Shown in pieces: positions 27,400 to 36,017 of a stretch of 64,000 nt of DNA. The translations under genes and the position numbers were made by a program. The stretch's first letter is position 1. Each line of letters begins with the position of its first letter. This stretch comes from Paludibacter sp. (GTDB lineage Bacteria > Bacteroidota > Bacteroidia > Bacteroidales > Paludibacteraceae): contig JAAFGX010000005.1 in NCBI GenBank assembly GCA_010365115.1, forward strand, positions 1 to 64,000, written 5' to 3'. Below the pieces are notes generated by a model. The model worked only from the letters and a program-made list of their open reading frames with translations. It was not told the DNA's origin and ran no database searches.

Positions 27400-27417
27400 A
27401 TAACTTCCAATAAAAAA

Positions 27418-27453
27418 AGCAGCATTCAGAGAAATTTGAATGCTGTTTTTTGT
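27418..27453 (+). terminator. Terminator after the outer-membrane protein remnant
   Basis: Perfect 9-bp stem, CAGCATTCA with TGAATGCTG, 8-base loop, then six Ts. It is similar in sequence to the terminator at 25981. Confidence 0.75.
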
Positions 27454-27478
27454 TTGGAGTTCTTAATTAAAAGTCTTG

Positions 27479-27577
27479 TAATACCGATTGCACAAACAAT
27501 ATAGTCCAATGTCAACTATGTCTAATTGTACTATTTGTTTGAAAGCCTTCCGCAGGCGGAATTTGCAATCGGCATTA
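27479..27577. repeat. MITE-like repeat, copy B
   Basis: A 99-bp segment with 14-base terminal inverted repeats differing at one base: TAATACCGATTGCA (27479-27492) and the complement of TGCAATCGGCATTA (27564-27577). It contains GCCTTCCGCaggCGGAA next to the right end, as in copy A (6124-6244). No coding capacity. Confidence 0.65.
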
Positions 27578-27587
27578 ACAACAGTAG

Positions 27588-27619
27588 ACATTTAAAACAG
27601 ATTTGACTGTTTTAAATGT
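27588..27619. repeat. Perfect 13-bp hairpin downstream of hcp
   Basis: ACATTTAAAACAG pairs with CTGTTTTAAATGT around a 6-base loop. It lies about 45 bases beyond the hcp stop codon and may act as its terminator, though no T run follows on the minus strand. Confidence 0.5.
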
Positions 27620-27662
27620 ACAGTTGGTATAACTAGTCACTAAATTCTTGTAACTTTTTAAT

Positions 27663-29333
27663 TTATGCTACTTCTTCTAACTCAGGTAAAAACAATTTCA
27701 TGTCTTCATCTACGCTACCGATTGGTGCAATTCCGAATGCATTCACCAATACATTAGCCACATTTGGGGAAAGGAAAGCAGGCAATGTTGGTCCGAGATG
27801 TATGTTTTTCACACCTAAATGAAGTAAAGCCAACAATACGATTACAGCTTTTTGCTCGTACCATGCAATGTTATAAGCAATTGGCAGGTCGTTAATGTCA
27901 TTCAATTCGAATACTTCTTTCAATTTTAAAGCAATCATTACCAACGAATAACTGTCGTTACATTGTCCTGCATCCAATACACGTGGAATTCCACCAATAT
28001 CGCCAAGAGGCAATTTATTGTAACGGTATTTTGCGCAACCCGCCGTAAGAATAACGGTATCCGTTGGAAGTTTTTCAGCAAATTCTGTATAGTAATTACG
28101 ATCTTTCATACGACCATCACAACCTGCCATAACGAAGAATTTACGGATAGCTCCAGATTTTACTGCATCAACTACTTTGTCGGCCAAAGCAAATACCTGA
28201 GCGTGAGCAAATCCGCCTACAATCTCGCCAGTTTCAATTTCGGTTGGAGCAGCAAATGTTTTAGCATGAGCTATCATTGCCGAGAAATCTTTAGACTGCC
28301 CATCAGTTCGGTCGGCAATATGTTTGAATTCAGGAAAACCTGAAGCTCCGGTAGTATAAACACGGTCAACATAAGTAGCGCTTTTGCGAGGAGGCACAAT
28401 ACAGTTTGTAGTAAATAAAACCACACCGTTAAAGGTTTCGAAATCAGTAACCTGACTCCACCATGCACCTCCATAGTTTCCTACAAAATGTTTGTATTTT
28501 TTAAAAGCTGGATAGTAGTTGGCAGGAAGCATTTCGCTGTGAGTATATACGTCAACACCTGAACCTTCGGTTTGTTTTAGCAACTCTTCCATATCTTTCA
28601 AGTCGTGACCAGAAATCAAGATACCCGGATTGTTGCGAACGCCTAAGTTTACTTTCGTAATTTCAGGATTACCATAAGAAGTTGTATTTGCTTTATCAAG
28701 CAATGCCATTACGTCAACACCTGTTTTACCAGTTTCAAGAACCAATGCTGTTAGTTCATCAGCGCTAAGACTATCATCGGTAGTTGCAACTAATGCTTTT
28801 TGAACAAATGCATGTACAGAATCATCACCGTAACCTAAATTAGAAGCATGTTCCAAATAAGCAGCAATACCTTTAATACCATAAATTACCAATTCGCGTA
28901 ACGAACGTACATCTTCGTTTTCGGTAGCAAGAACGCCCACAGAAGCAGCTTTTGTTTCCATTTCTTCTACAGTAAGTGCTGTAAATGTAAGCATATCAAG
29001 GTTTTCGTCAGGAATATCAATTTTATTTTCTAATACACTCTTTTTTAGAGAGCTACGCAATTTAAAACCATTGCGAATAGTGTCAACGAATCTTTTACCA
29101 TCAAAGTTCGCATTAGTAATAGTCATAAATAAGCCATCATAAACGAATTTATTGGCTTCTGGATTTTCGATATTTTTTTCGCGTAAGAGGGAGGTGTAAT
29201 AGGAAATCCCTTTTAATTGGTAAAGTAATAAATCTTGTAAAGCTGATACTTCGGGAGTTTTTCCACAAACTCCCTTAACCTCGCATCCCGACCCTTTGGC
29301 TGCCTCTTGGCATTGAAAACAAAACATGTTCAT
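27663..29333 (-). CDS. hcp: Hybrid cluster protein (hydroxylamine / NO reductase)
   Basis: About 556 residues. The N-terminal cysteine motif [15 protein letters not shown] followed by KGVC binds the first iron-sulfur cluster, with the CX2CX8CX5C spacing of class I/III proteins. Ligands for the hybrid Fe-S-O cluster follow: HDLKD, then [34 protein letters not shown] and DAGQCNDS. Hcp reduces hydroxylamine or nitric oxide in anaerobes and is part of the nitrosative-stress response. I chose ATG 29333 (MNMFCFQC). A longer frame from 29360 only translates the upstream AT-rich repeat. It is the last gene of a cupin-ferredoxin-hcp operon. Confidence 0.94.
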   Translation of the reverse strand: MNMFCFQCQEAAKGSGCEVKGVCGKTPEVSALQDLLLYQLKGISYYTSLLREKNIENPEANKFVYDGLFMTITNANFDGKRFVDTIRNGFKLRSSLKKSVLENKIDIPDENLDMLTFTALTVEEMETKAASVGVLATENEDVRSLRELVIYGIKGIAAYLEHASNLGYGDDSVHAFVQKALVATTDDSLSADELTALVLETGKTGVDVMALLDKANTTSYGNPEITKVNLGVRNNPGILISGHDLKDMEELLKQTEGSGVDVYTHSEMLPANYYPAFKKYKHFVGNYGGAWWSQVTDFETFNGVVLFTTNCIVPPRKSATYVDRVYTTGASGFPEFKHIADRTDGQSKDFSAMIAHAKTFAAPTEIETGEIVGGFAHAQVFALADKVVDAVKSGAIRKFFVMAGCDGRMKDRNYYTEFAEKLPTDTVILTAGCAKYRYNKLPLGDIGGIPRVLDAGQCNDSYSLVMIALKLKEVFELNDINDLPIAYNIAWYEQKAVIVLLALLHLGVKNIHLGPTLPAFLSPNVANVLVNAFGIAPIGSVDEDMKLFLPELEEVA

Positions 29334-29339
29334 AATATT

Positions 29340-29525
29340 TACTATTTTGTTATTTACCATTTACTATTTTTGATAATGGCAAATATTGTTATTATTTTTG
29401 ACTTTTTTTTCATTTACCATTTACTGTTTTTTGTATGGTAAATTTTGTTATTTTTATTGACTCTTTTTTCATTTACTAATTCCTAAAAATCTTAAATGGT
29501 AAATAGTAAATGAAAAAATGGAAAA
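29340..29525. repeat. AT-rich repeats of the TTTACCATTTACTATTTT type
   Basis: Direct copies lie near 29350 and 29411, and an inverted copy (AAATGGTAAATAGTAAATG) near 29495-29514. They fill the 190-base gap between the ferredoxin and hcp genes. Bacteroidetes intergenic gaps often carry such simple repeats. Their presence just before hcp makes the start codon easy to misassign. Confidence 0.6.
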
Positions 29526-29529
29526 TTAT

Positions 29530-30435
29530 TTAGAACCACTCTTCTTTTAAAACATCACCCCTCACTCCTACTACAATATGTTTTACTGGAATTTTGCGTC
29601 CGGCTTCTGAAACGGCTTTTTGTGCCAACCTAAGTAAACCTCCACAACATGGAACTTCCATGACTACAACTGTCAATGTATTGATATTGGAATTGCTAAT
29701 CATATTTTTGATTTTCTCCAGATATGATTCCTGATTTGAATCTAATTTGGGACATGCAATGGCCAGAGTTTTCCCTACTAAAAAGCGATCGTGAAAATCG
29801 GCAATACTAAAGGCCACACAGTCTGCAGCCAAAACTACATCTGCATTTTTAAAATAAACTGCTTCTGGATTCAACAAATGTAGTTGAACTGGCCATTGAC
29901 GCAACTGAGAAGCTGTTCCAGCATTTGCTGCTGGTGTTGGTGCTACCATTTTAAATCTGGGTGTTGCTGCCGGAGCAAAACTCATCTCTCGACTTCCAGG
30001 ACATCCACCACCGTTGCTTTGTGCTTGTGCTGTTGCAACTGGTTTTGTTGCACATCCACCACCTCCGTGGTTATGCACCTGAGCAAAATCAACCTGAATA
30101 CTGTTATTTCGTAAATATCCAACAGCTTGTTTCAAATAATCAACTTCACCATGATCTTTCAAGTGTTTCAGATGAGCAATGATTGTTTTTTCACCTTTTG
30201 GAATCATACGTTCGATCGTCGCAATTTCATCATAAGGTTCTGCTTCGCGCTCTTCAAGTGTGATAGCTCCAACCGGACAATCACCAATGCAAGCACCTAA
30301 ACCGTCACAAAACAATTCACTCACCATACGTGCTTTACCATCTATCATTTGAAGTGCTCCTTCATGGCAACCACTTACACAGGCTTCGCAACCATTACAA
30401 AGTTCTTCGTCTATTTTTATTATTGTTCGTTTCAT
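29530..30435 (-). CDS. Ferredoxin-domain protein of the hcp operon
   Basis: A 301-residue protein. The N-terminal 65 residues are a two-cluster ferredoxin: CNGCEACVSGC is a complete [4Fe-4S] motif. The second, CDGLGACIGDCP, has Leu where the second cysteine would be. A linker (about 115-150) is rich in Gly, His and Cys (HNHGGGGC, GGGCPG) and could bind metal. The C-terminal domain (about 190-301) has cysteines in ACPKLDS and VPCCGGLLRLA. This family is common beside hcp in anaerobes and probably delivers electrons to Hcp. It starts directly at a GC-rich palindrome that separates it from the cupin gene. Confidence 0.82.
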   Translation of the reverse strand: MKRTIIKIDEELCNGCEACVSGCHEGALQMIDGKARMVSELFCDGLGACIGDCPVGAITLEEREAEPYDEIATIERMIPKGEKTIIAHLKHLKDHGEVDYLKQAVGYLRNNSIQVDFAQVHNHGGGGCATKPVATAQAQSNGGGCPGSREMSFAPAATPRFKMVAPTPAANAGTASQLRQWPVQLHLLNPEAVYFKNADVVLAADCVAFSIADFHDRFLVGKTLAIACPKLDSNQESYLEKIKNMISNSNINTLTVVVMEVPCCGGLLRLAQKAVSEAGRKIPVKHIVVGVRGDVLKEEWF

Positions 30436-30536
30436 AATGACCCCTAAAGGGGAATTAAGTTAGTATTATTATATGTTTTAAATTCATCTATGAGAAAATG
30501 CCTCTTTTATTCCCCTTTAGGGGTTAGGGGTCATTA
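30435..30536. repeat. 102-bp inverted pair of GC-rich palindromes (cupin/ferredoxin gap)
   Basis: The ends carry TAATGACCCCTAA...: 30435-30459 reads TAATGACCCCTAAAGGGG, and the complement of 30508-30536 reads TAATGACCCCTAACCCCTAAAGGGG. Each end contains its own CCCC/GGGG hairpin. The pair fills the whole gap between the cupin stop and the ferredoxin ATG. Its size matches the 100-bp pair at 55918-56017. Confidence 0.7.
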
Positions 30537-30890
30537 CCCTTTAATCATTGTTAGTAACATTTTGAATTTTTCTAACGCATTTACAGCATGACGAATATTT
30601 GCCGGCATGATAATGCTGTCACCAACATTTAATTCAAATGATTTACCATCAATAACTACTTCTCCTTTTCCATCCAAAACCTGAACAATAGCATCATAAG
30701 GAGCAGTATGTTCGCTTAGAAATTCGCCTTTATCAAAAGCAAAAAGGGTTATATTTCCTTTTTCGTTTCGAATTATAATTTTACTCACAACCGAACCCTC
30801 GGCATAAGTTACTTTGTCAATCAAACTGAATTTTTCAGCAGTTGGAAATGCTTTATTCTCGGCTTTTGGGGCCATTTTGAATTCACTCAT
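30534..30890 (-). CDS. Small cupin protein of the hcp operon
   Basis: A 118-residue single-domain cupin. The barrel motifs are SEHTAPYDAIVQVLDGKGEVVIDG (first motif, with histidine and the following acidic residue) and DSIIMPANIRHAVNAL (second motif with histidine), which would bind one metal. Cupins of this size are regularly found with hcp and Crp/Fnr regulators in Bacteroidetes; their role there is unknown. It is the first gene of the operon, read from a promoter at 30925-30932 that is shared in its upstream part with the divergent regulator. Confidence 0.8.
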   Translation of the reverse strand: MSEFKMAPKAENKAFPTAEKFSLIDKVTYAEGSVVSKIIIRNEKGNITLFAFDKGEFLSEHTAPYDAIVQVLDGKGEVVIDGKSFELNVGDSIIMPANIRHAVNALEKFKMLLTMIKG

Positions 30891-30924
30891 ATAGTTTCGT
30901 TTTAAGTTGTTTTCTTTTATGCTG

Positions 30925-30994
30925 CAAAAGTATTGCTATTAAAACAATAAAAGTGTAACATTTGTTACACTCATAAAAAAAGATTGTACTTTTG
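30925..30994. promoter_or_regulatory. Divergent promoters with a shared palindromic Crp/Fnr-type operator
   Basis: Minus-strand -7 box TACTTTTG (30925-30932) drives the cupin-ferredoxin-hcp operon; plus-strand -7 box TACTTTTG (30987-30994) drives the regulator gene. Between them lies the perfect palindrome AGTGTAAC-ATTT-GTTACACT (30952-30971). Its centre is about 33 and 29 bases from the two boxes, close to the -40 position used by Crp/Fnr activators. The regulator next door is the likely ligand. Confidence 0.75.
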
Positions 30995-31004
30995 TGGAAT
31001 AAAT

Positions 31005-31682
31005 ATGGAAATTATGAAAAAAGTAGATTTGTCGGCATGTCCGGTTTGCAGCAAAATAAATATTGATGACGAAGGTGCGTTTTTAGATGATTTAAAATGC
31101 ACTATATTGTCTTATAAAAAGAATGAATTGATAATTCGTCAGGGAGAAATATGTGACGCCTTGTATATGCTTACAATTGGGTCAGTAAAAACGGAAATGA
31201 TAACAGAAAACGGGAATATATTGGGAATAGAAATTATAAATGCTCCACGACCTTTGGCTCCGGCATTTGTATTTTCAGATAATAACCGTTTTCCTGTAGA
31301 TGTTACAGCATTGGAAGAAGTGGAAATTATGAAAATTCCTAAAGAGGAGATTATGAGACTAATGGTTACAAATCCGGACTTTATGAGCAGTTTTATGACA
31401 CATAACGCCAACCGCACACAATTTCTGACCAGCCGTTTACAATTGCTTTCTATCAAGACAATAAAAGGAAAGTTGGCACATTTTCTATTGGAAAATTCAA
31501 AAGGAGAAGGAAAAGCATTCGAAATCAAAAGAAATCAGACCGAGTTAGCTGACTTTTTTGGAGTTGCCCGTCCTTCACTGGCAAGAAGTCTGTCGGAAAT
31601 GGTACAAGAAGGAATTATCAGTATCAATAAAAAAGAATATACAATAGTTAACTCCAAAGGATTGAGGGAGTTGTTGGTTTAA
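31005..31682 (+). CDS. Crp/Fnr-family regulator of the hcp operon (HcpR-type)
   Basis: About 225 residues: N-terminal cyclic-nucleotide-binding-like barrel (about 20-140, KKNELIIRQGEICDALYMLTIG) and C-terminal winged helix (about 150-225) with recognition helix in ELADFFGVARPSLARSLSEM. The N-terminal CPVC pair could bind a cluster or metal, but the Fnr-style four-cysteine set is absent. ATG 31005 is chosen because the -7 box at 30987-30994 overlaps the longer TTG-initiated frame. It is divergent from the cupin-ferredoxin-hcp operon and shares a palindromic site with it, so it probably activates hcp on nitrosative stress. Confidence 0.87.
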   Translation: MEIMKKVDLSACPVCSKINIDDEGAFLDDLKCTILSYKKNELIIRQGEICDALYMLTIGSVKTEMITENGNILGIEIINAPRPLAPAFVFSDNNRFPVDVTALEEVEIMKIPKEEIMRLMVTNPDFMSSFMTHNANRTQFLTSRLQLLSIKTIKGKLAHFLLENSKGEGKAFEIKRNQTELADFFGVARPSLARSLSEMVQEGIISINKKEYTIVNSKGLRELLV

Positions 31683-31716
31683 ATAGATTTTCAGCATATT
31701 ATATTTCCAAGAAAAG

Positions 31717-31797
31717 ATTTCCCGCAGATTACGTTAATTTTCGCTGATTATATTCCCATAAACTGGAAAGTAATATCTGCGTTATTCTGCGGGAAAT
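31717..31797. repeat. Long inverted repeat between two convergent genes
   Basis: ATTTCCCGCAGA (31717-31728) and its exact complement TCTGCGGGAAAT (31786-31797) enclose 57 bases that contain further CGCTGATTA / TAATATCTGCG matches. It lies between the Crp/Fnr gene (plus) and the second cupin gene (minus) and may terminate both. It resembles the dispersed CGCAGATTACG-type repeats of Bacteroidetes. Confidence 0.6.
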
Positions 31798-31814
31798 TAT
31801 TTTTAAAGCTGTAC

Positions 31815-32153
31815 TTATATCAAAAAATCTTCACGAATGGGGCTAAATGTATCAATCAAGACTCCACCTTCTATACACTTAACACCATGAATAACATTAG
31901 GTTCCATATATAGTCCGTCCCCAGAATTGACAATTTTAGTTATTTCTCCAACTTGAAATTCGAAAATTCCGCTAACAACATATGTACACTGACGGTGAAT
32001 ATGTGTATGGGCATAACCAATTCCTCCTGTTTTAAATTCAATTTTCACAAGCATCATTTGTTCATCAAATCCTAATATTTGTCGACGCATGCTGTCATTA
32101 ATCTGAACCCATTCAGCCTTTTCTCCAAAAATAAAATTATCGCTTGTTCCCAT
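31815..32153 (-). CDS. Cupin-domain protein
   Basis: A 112-residue single-domain cupin. First motif: GYAHTHIHRQCTYVVSG with three histidines and the following Glu; second motif: DGLYMEPNVIHGVKC. It resembles small sugar- or pectin-related cupins (KdgF type), but no sugar genes are near. It is distinct from the cupin at 30534. It follows the PurF-like gene on the same strand, 18 bases after its stop. Confidence 0.75.
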   Translation of the reverse strand: MGTSDNFIFGEKAEWVQINDSMRRQILGFDEQMMLVKIEFKTGGIGYAHTHIHRQCTYVVSGIFEFQVGEITKIVNSGDGLYMEPNVIHGVKCIEGGVLIDTFSPIREDFLI

Positions 32154-32171
32154 ACAAATATTAATTGTAAT

Positions 32172-33971
32172 TTAATTCTGATCTCTTCCTTCGTAATAGT
32201 TTATAAATGCTTCATTCACCAATTTATTTCCTCCTGGAGTAGGATAATCGCCAGTAAAATACCAGTCCCCGGCATGATTTGGACATGCTTCGTGCAACCC
32301 TTCAATAGTTTGGTAAACCAACTCTACCGGGCAATCAACATCAGCTGGAGTAAGCATTTTAGCTATCATTTTCGAAACTTCTTGCTGTGTAAACGACTTG
32401 TAAATTTCGGTTACATGGTTAATTATTTCTTCTTTCGGTAAGCCTACTTGTGCTTTTGATTTTCTATAAACTTCGTCAATAATATCTTGCTTACCAGTTT
32501 CTTTAAGTAATGCTATGGCAGCTCTAAATGCACAAAATTCATTCATACGAGGCATATCTATTCCATAATAATCGGGAAATCTAACTTGGGGCGAAGACGA
32601 TACAATAACAATTTTCTTTGGTTCCAGTCGATTCAATATTTTTAAAATACTTTGTTTCAATGTTGTACCACGAACAATAGAATCGTCAATAGCTACCAGA
32701 TTATCTACTTTTCCGCGACGAATAGAACCATAAGTTACATCGTACACGTGAGTTGCCAAATCGTTCCGTTCATCATTATTAGAGATGAATGTGCGTAACT
32801 TTATATCTTTTATTAATACTTTTTCAACCCGAATTGCCTGATTGTTAAGTGCTTTAATACCATCTTTCATCCCATAAAAAGCAACTTCGGCTGTATTTGG
32901 AATAAATGAGAAAACGGTATTATCTACCTCATTGTTAATGGCTTTCAAAATTGGAAGAGCCAATGATTCGCCGAGTTTTTTTCGTTCTTTGTAAATGTCG
33001 ATATCGCTGCCACGTGAAAAATAGATACGTTCGAAAGAACATTTTTTCAAATCTTTAGCTGCAGGACGTATGGTTTCAAATTTAATAGTTCCATTCTTTT
33101 TGATAATCATTGCTTCACCAGGTTGCAATTCGATAATATCTTCCTCTTTCACATTCATAGCCGTCTGAATAACAGGACGTTCAGAAGCTGATACTACTAT
33201 TTCATCATTAATATAATAGAAAGCTGGACGTATTCCTTTCGAATCGCGAAAAATAAACGAATCGCCATGACCCAACATGCCACAAATAACATAACCACCA
33301 TCCCACATTTTTTCCGATTTGCGGATAAATGAAGCTATATCAAGATTCTCCTCTATTTTTTGTGTAATGGCTAAATCATTGGTATAACGTTGCTTTATTT
33401 TGTCATATTCCTTTTGTACTTCCTGATCCAATTGAAAACCAAGTGATTCCAACATCAGGAATGTATCACCTTTATCTCGGGGGTGTTGACCTTTCAGCGT
33501 TAAATGATCGAATAATTCATCTACATTGGTCAAATTGAAGTTTCCGGCAAGAACCATTGTCCTGTTCTTCCAGTTATGACGACGTAAAAAAGGATGAACA
33601 TAAGATAATCCACTTTTTCCGGTGGTACTGTAGCGCAAATGTCCTAAATATAATTCACCAGCAAAAGGCAATTCAGATTTTGCTTTTATCGCATTGGTAT
33701 ATACCTCATTAGGAGTATCTGCCAGTTTTTTATTGATAGTAGCGAATATTCCCTGTATGGCATTTTTACCTTCCACTCTATCGCGCCAGATATATTCTTC
33801 ACCCGCAGGCATATCCAGTTTTACAGTTGCCAATCCGGCACCTTCCTGACCGCGGTTATGTTGTTTTTCCATAAGCAGATACATCTTTTGCAAGCCATAT
33901 TGCCATGTTCCGTACTTTTCCTGATAAAATTCCAAAGGCTTCAAAAGCCTTACCATTGCTATTCCGCACAT
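32172..33971 (-). CDS. Amidophosphoribosyltransferase-like protein (PurF family)
   Basis: A 599-residue class-II glutamine amidotransferase plus phosphoribosyltransferase, longer than standard PurF (about 470-505). It begins MCGIA with Cys2 as glutaminase nucleophile. LGHLRYSTTGKSG and AGNFNLTN are glutaminase motifs. The PRPP-binding loop is VAIDDSIVRGTTL (about 425). The C-terminal 90 residues are an extension. This long form is a second PurF-like protein of Bacteroidetes; whether it makes phosphoribosylamine is likely but not certain. It neighbours glmS, another class-II amidotransferase. Confidence 0.82.
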   Translation of the reverse strand: MCGIAMVRLLKPLEFYQEKYGTWQYGLQKMYLLMEKQHNRGQEGAGLATVKLDMPAGEEYIWRDRVEGKNAIQGIFATINKKLADTPNEVYTNAIKAKSELPFAGELYLGHLRYSTTGKSGLSYVHPFLRRHNWKNRTMVLAGNFNLTNVDELFDHLTLKGQHPRDKGDTFLMLESLGFQLDQEVQKEYDKIKQRYTNDLAITQKIEENLDIASFIRKSEKMWDGGYVICGMLGHGDSFIFRDSKGIRPAFYYINDEIVVSASERPVIQTAMNVKEEDIIELQPGEAMIIKKNGTIKFETIRPAAKDLKKCSFERIYFSRGSDIDIYKERKKLGESLALPILKAINNEVDNTVFSFIPNTAEVAFYGMKDGIKALNNQAIRVEKVLIKDIKLRTFISNNDERNDLATHVYDVTYGSIRRGKVDNLVAIDDSIVRGTTLKQSILKILNRLEPKKIVIVSSSPQVRFPDYYGIDMPRMNEFCAFRAAIALLKETGKQDIIDEVYRKSKAQVGLPKEEIINHVTEIYKSFTQQEVSKMIAKMLTPADVDCPVELVYQTIEGLHEACPNHAGDWYFTGDYPTPGGNKLVNEAFINYYEGRDQN

Positions 33972-33973
33972 AT

Positions 33974-34017
33974 TATTTTTTTCAATTAATAATTAATAAT
34001 TGATAATTAATAATTAT
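33974..34017. repeat. AT-rich TTAATAATTAATAATTGATAA repeat
   Basis: Five overlapping units close to AATTAATAATT lie just upstream of the PurF-like start codon, between it and the glmS gene. It is similar in kind to the hisA/DUF5606 repeats. Confidence 0.6.
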
Positions 34018-34075
34018 TTAAAACCTAAAAACTAACAATTTAATAAAATTTTGATTTGTAAAATGGTATAACAAA

Positions 34076-34106
34076 CAAAAAACCCCAACGTTTGCAGCAG
34101 GGGTTA
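34076..34106 (-). terminator. Terminator of glmS
   Basis: AACCCC (34081-34086) pairs with GGGGTT (34100-34105); on the minus strand a seven-T run follows, 10 bases after the glmS stop. Confidence 0.6.
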
Positions 34107-34115
34107 TTTTTTACA

Positions 34116-35957
34116 TTATTCAACAGTTACCGATTTGGCCAAATTCCTTGGCTGATCTACATTACATCCTTTTACTACAGCTATATGATATGCAAATAAT
34201 TGTAACGGAATGGCTGCCAACAAAGGCACAAGACATTCTTCGGTATCGGGAATACAGATACTATAATCAGACAAATTACTTACTTCTACATCACCTTCTG
34301 TAACAATTGAAATGATTTTACCTCTGCGAGCCTTAATTTCCTGGATGTTACTAACAACTTTTTCATACATTCCAGCACTTGGAGCAATAACAACAACAGG
34401 CATTTCCTGACTGATAAGTGCAATTGGTCCGTGTTTCATTTCAGCTGCCGGATAGCCTTCGGCGTGGATATAGGATATTTCTTTCAGTTTTAATGCACCT
34501 TCCAAAGCTACCGGGAAATTATAACCACGTCCCAAATAAATGAAGTTTTGAGCATAGGTGAACGTTTTGGCAAATTCTGCAATTTTATCATTCTGCTTTA
34601 AAATCTCTTTAATTTTTTCAGGGATTCTTCCTAACTCATAAACAATTTTAAGGTATTGTTCATTTTCTAAAGTGCATTTTTCTTTGCCAATCATCATGGC
34701 AAGCATTGTAAGAACAGTTACCTGAGCAGTAAATGCTTTTGTTGAAGCAACACCAATTTCGGGTCCGGCATGAGTATAACATCCTGAATGTGTGGTACGT
34801 GGGATAGATGCTCCTACAACATTGCAAATTCCAAAAATAAATGCTCCTTTTGATTTTGCCAATTCAACTGCTGCGAGCGTATCGGCAGTTTCGCCAGATT
34901 GTGAAATGGCAATGACCAGATCATCGGGATTTATTACCGGTTTTCGATAGCGAAATTCGGAAGAGTATTCAACCTCAACAGGTATGCGGGCAAATTCTTC
35001 AATGGCATATTTACCAATTAATCCGGCGTGCCAAGAAGTTCCACAAGCAATTATAATTATTCGTTTCGCATTCAGAAATTTTTCTTTATTATCAATAAAA
35101 CCAGCCAATGTAATGTTATTTTCATCTACATTCACACGTCCCCGCATACTGTCACTCAATGTTTTAGGCTGTTCGAAAATTTCTTTGATCATGAAATGAG
35201 GATAACCGCCTTTTTCCAATTGACTTAACGTCATTTCGAGTTTTTTAATCTCAGGAGTTTTTTCAACATTTCCGATAGTTTTGATTTTTAATTCTTTACC
35301 ACGTTCTAATGTAACAATTTCTTCTTCACCAATATAAACTACTTTGTCAGTGAATTCAACAATTGGAGTTGCATCAGAAGCCAGAAAAAACTCATCATCA
35401 CCAATCCCCACAACCAATGGACTTCCTTTACGTGCAGCCACAATTACATCGGGTTGCCCTTTTTCAATTACAGCAATTGCATATGCACCAACCACCTGAT
35501 TAAGTGCTAATTGAACAGCAGTTGTTAAGTCTACATTATTTGACTTTTTCACATATTCAATCAACTGAATTAACACTTCAGTATCTGTTTGACTGTAAAA
35601 AGTAAATCCTTGAGCTTTTAAACCTTCTTTTAAGATTGCATAATTCTCAATTATACCATTATGAATCATTGCCAATTCCTCTGATTGAGAGTAATGCGGA
35701 TGCGCATTTACCTGATTAGGCTCACCATGAGTTGCCCAACGAGTATGTGCAATCCCTACTGTACCTTGTATATCTTTTTTTTCTGCAAAATGTATCAAGT
35801 CCGAAACTTTTCCTTTTGCTTTGTACACGTTTAGATTTCCATCATTCAGCAAGGCAATGCCTGCACTATCATATCCTCTATATTCAAGACGTTGCAAACC
35901 TTTTATCAGAATGGGATAAGCCTGTTTGTTTCCAATATAACCTACAATACCACACAT
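34116..35957 (-). CDS. glmS: Glutamine-fructose-6-phosphate aminotransferase
   Basis: Makes glucosamine-6-phosphate for peptidoglycan and LPS. The protein has 613 residues, normal length. The glutaminase domain starts MCGIVGYIG with Cys2 nucleophile and RWATHGEP. Two SIS sugar-isomerase domains follow, with ACGTSWHAG, SQSGETADTL and GVASTKAFTAQ. The C-terminus NLAKSVTVE, which reaches into the active site, is intact. It is between dapL (upstream) and the PurF-like gene (downstream), all on the minus strand. No ribozyme or leader structure was seen in front of it; the gap to dapL is only 60 bases. Confidence 0.96.
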   Translation of the reverse strand: MCGIVGYIGNKQAYPILIKGLQRLEYRGYDSAGIALLNDGNLNVYKAKGKVSDLIHFAEKKDIQGTVGIAHTRWATHGEPNQVNAHPHYSQSEELAMIHNGIIENYAILKEGLKAQGFTFYSQTDTEVLIQLIEYVKKSNNVDLTTAVQLALNQVVGAYAIAVIEKGQPDVIVAARKGSPLVVGIGDDEFFLASDATPIVEFTDKVVYIGEEEIVTLERGKELKIKTIGNVEKTPEIKKLEMTLSQLEKGGYPHFMIKEIFEQPKTLSDSMRGRVNVDENNITLAGFIDNKEKFLNAKRIIIIACGTSWHAGLIGKYAIEEFARIPVEVEYSSEFRYRKPVINPDDLVIAISQSGETADTLAAVELAKSKGAFIFGICNVVGASIPRTTHSGCYTHAGPEIGVASTKAFTAQVTVLTMLAMMIGKEKCTLENEQYLKIVYELGRIPEKIKEILKQNDKIAEFAKTFTYAQNFIYLGRGYNFPVALEGALKLKEISYIHAEGYPAAEMKHGPIALISQEMPVVVIAPSAGMYEKVVSNIQEIKARRGKIISIVTEGDVEVSNLSDYSICIPDTEECLVPLLAAIPLQLFAYHIAVVKGCNVDQPRNLAKSVTVE

Positions 35958-36017
35958 ATATATATTTTAATTTAATTATTTCGAAGATTTTTAAAAAAAT
36001 AAAATTGAATTCAATAC

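Noticed and set aside
30435..30536. Ordinary rho-independent terminator
   Set aside because: Hairpins are strong but lack T runs and lie between genes of one operon; inverted pairing and similarity to distant copies indicate a repeat element.
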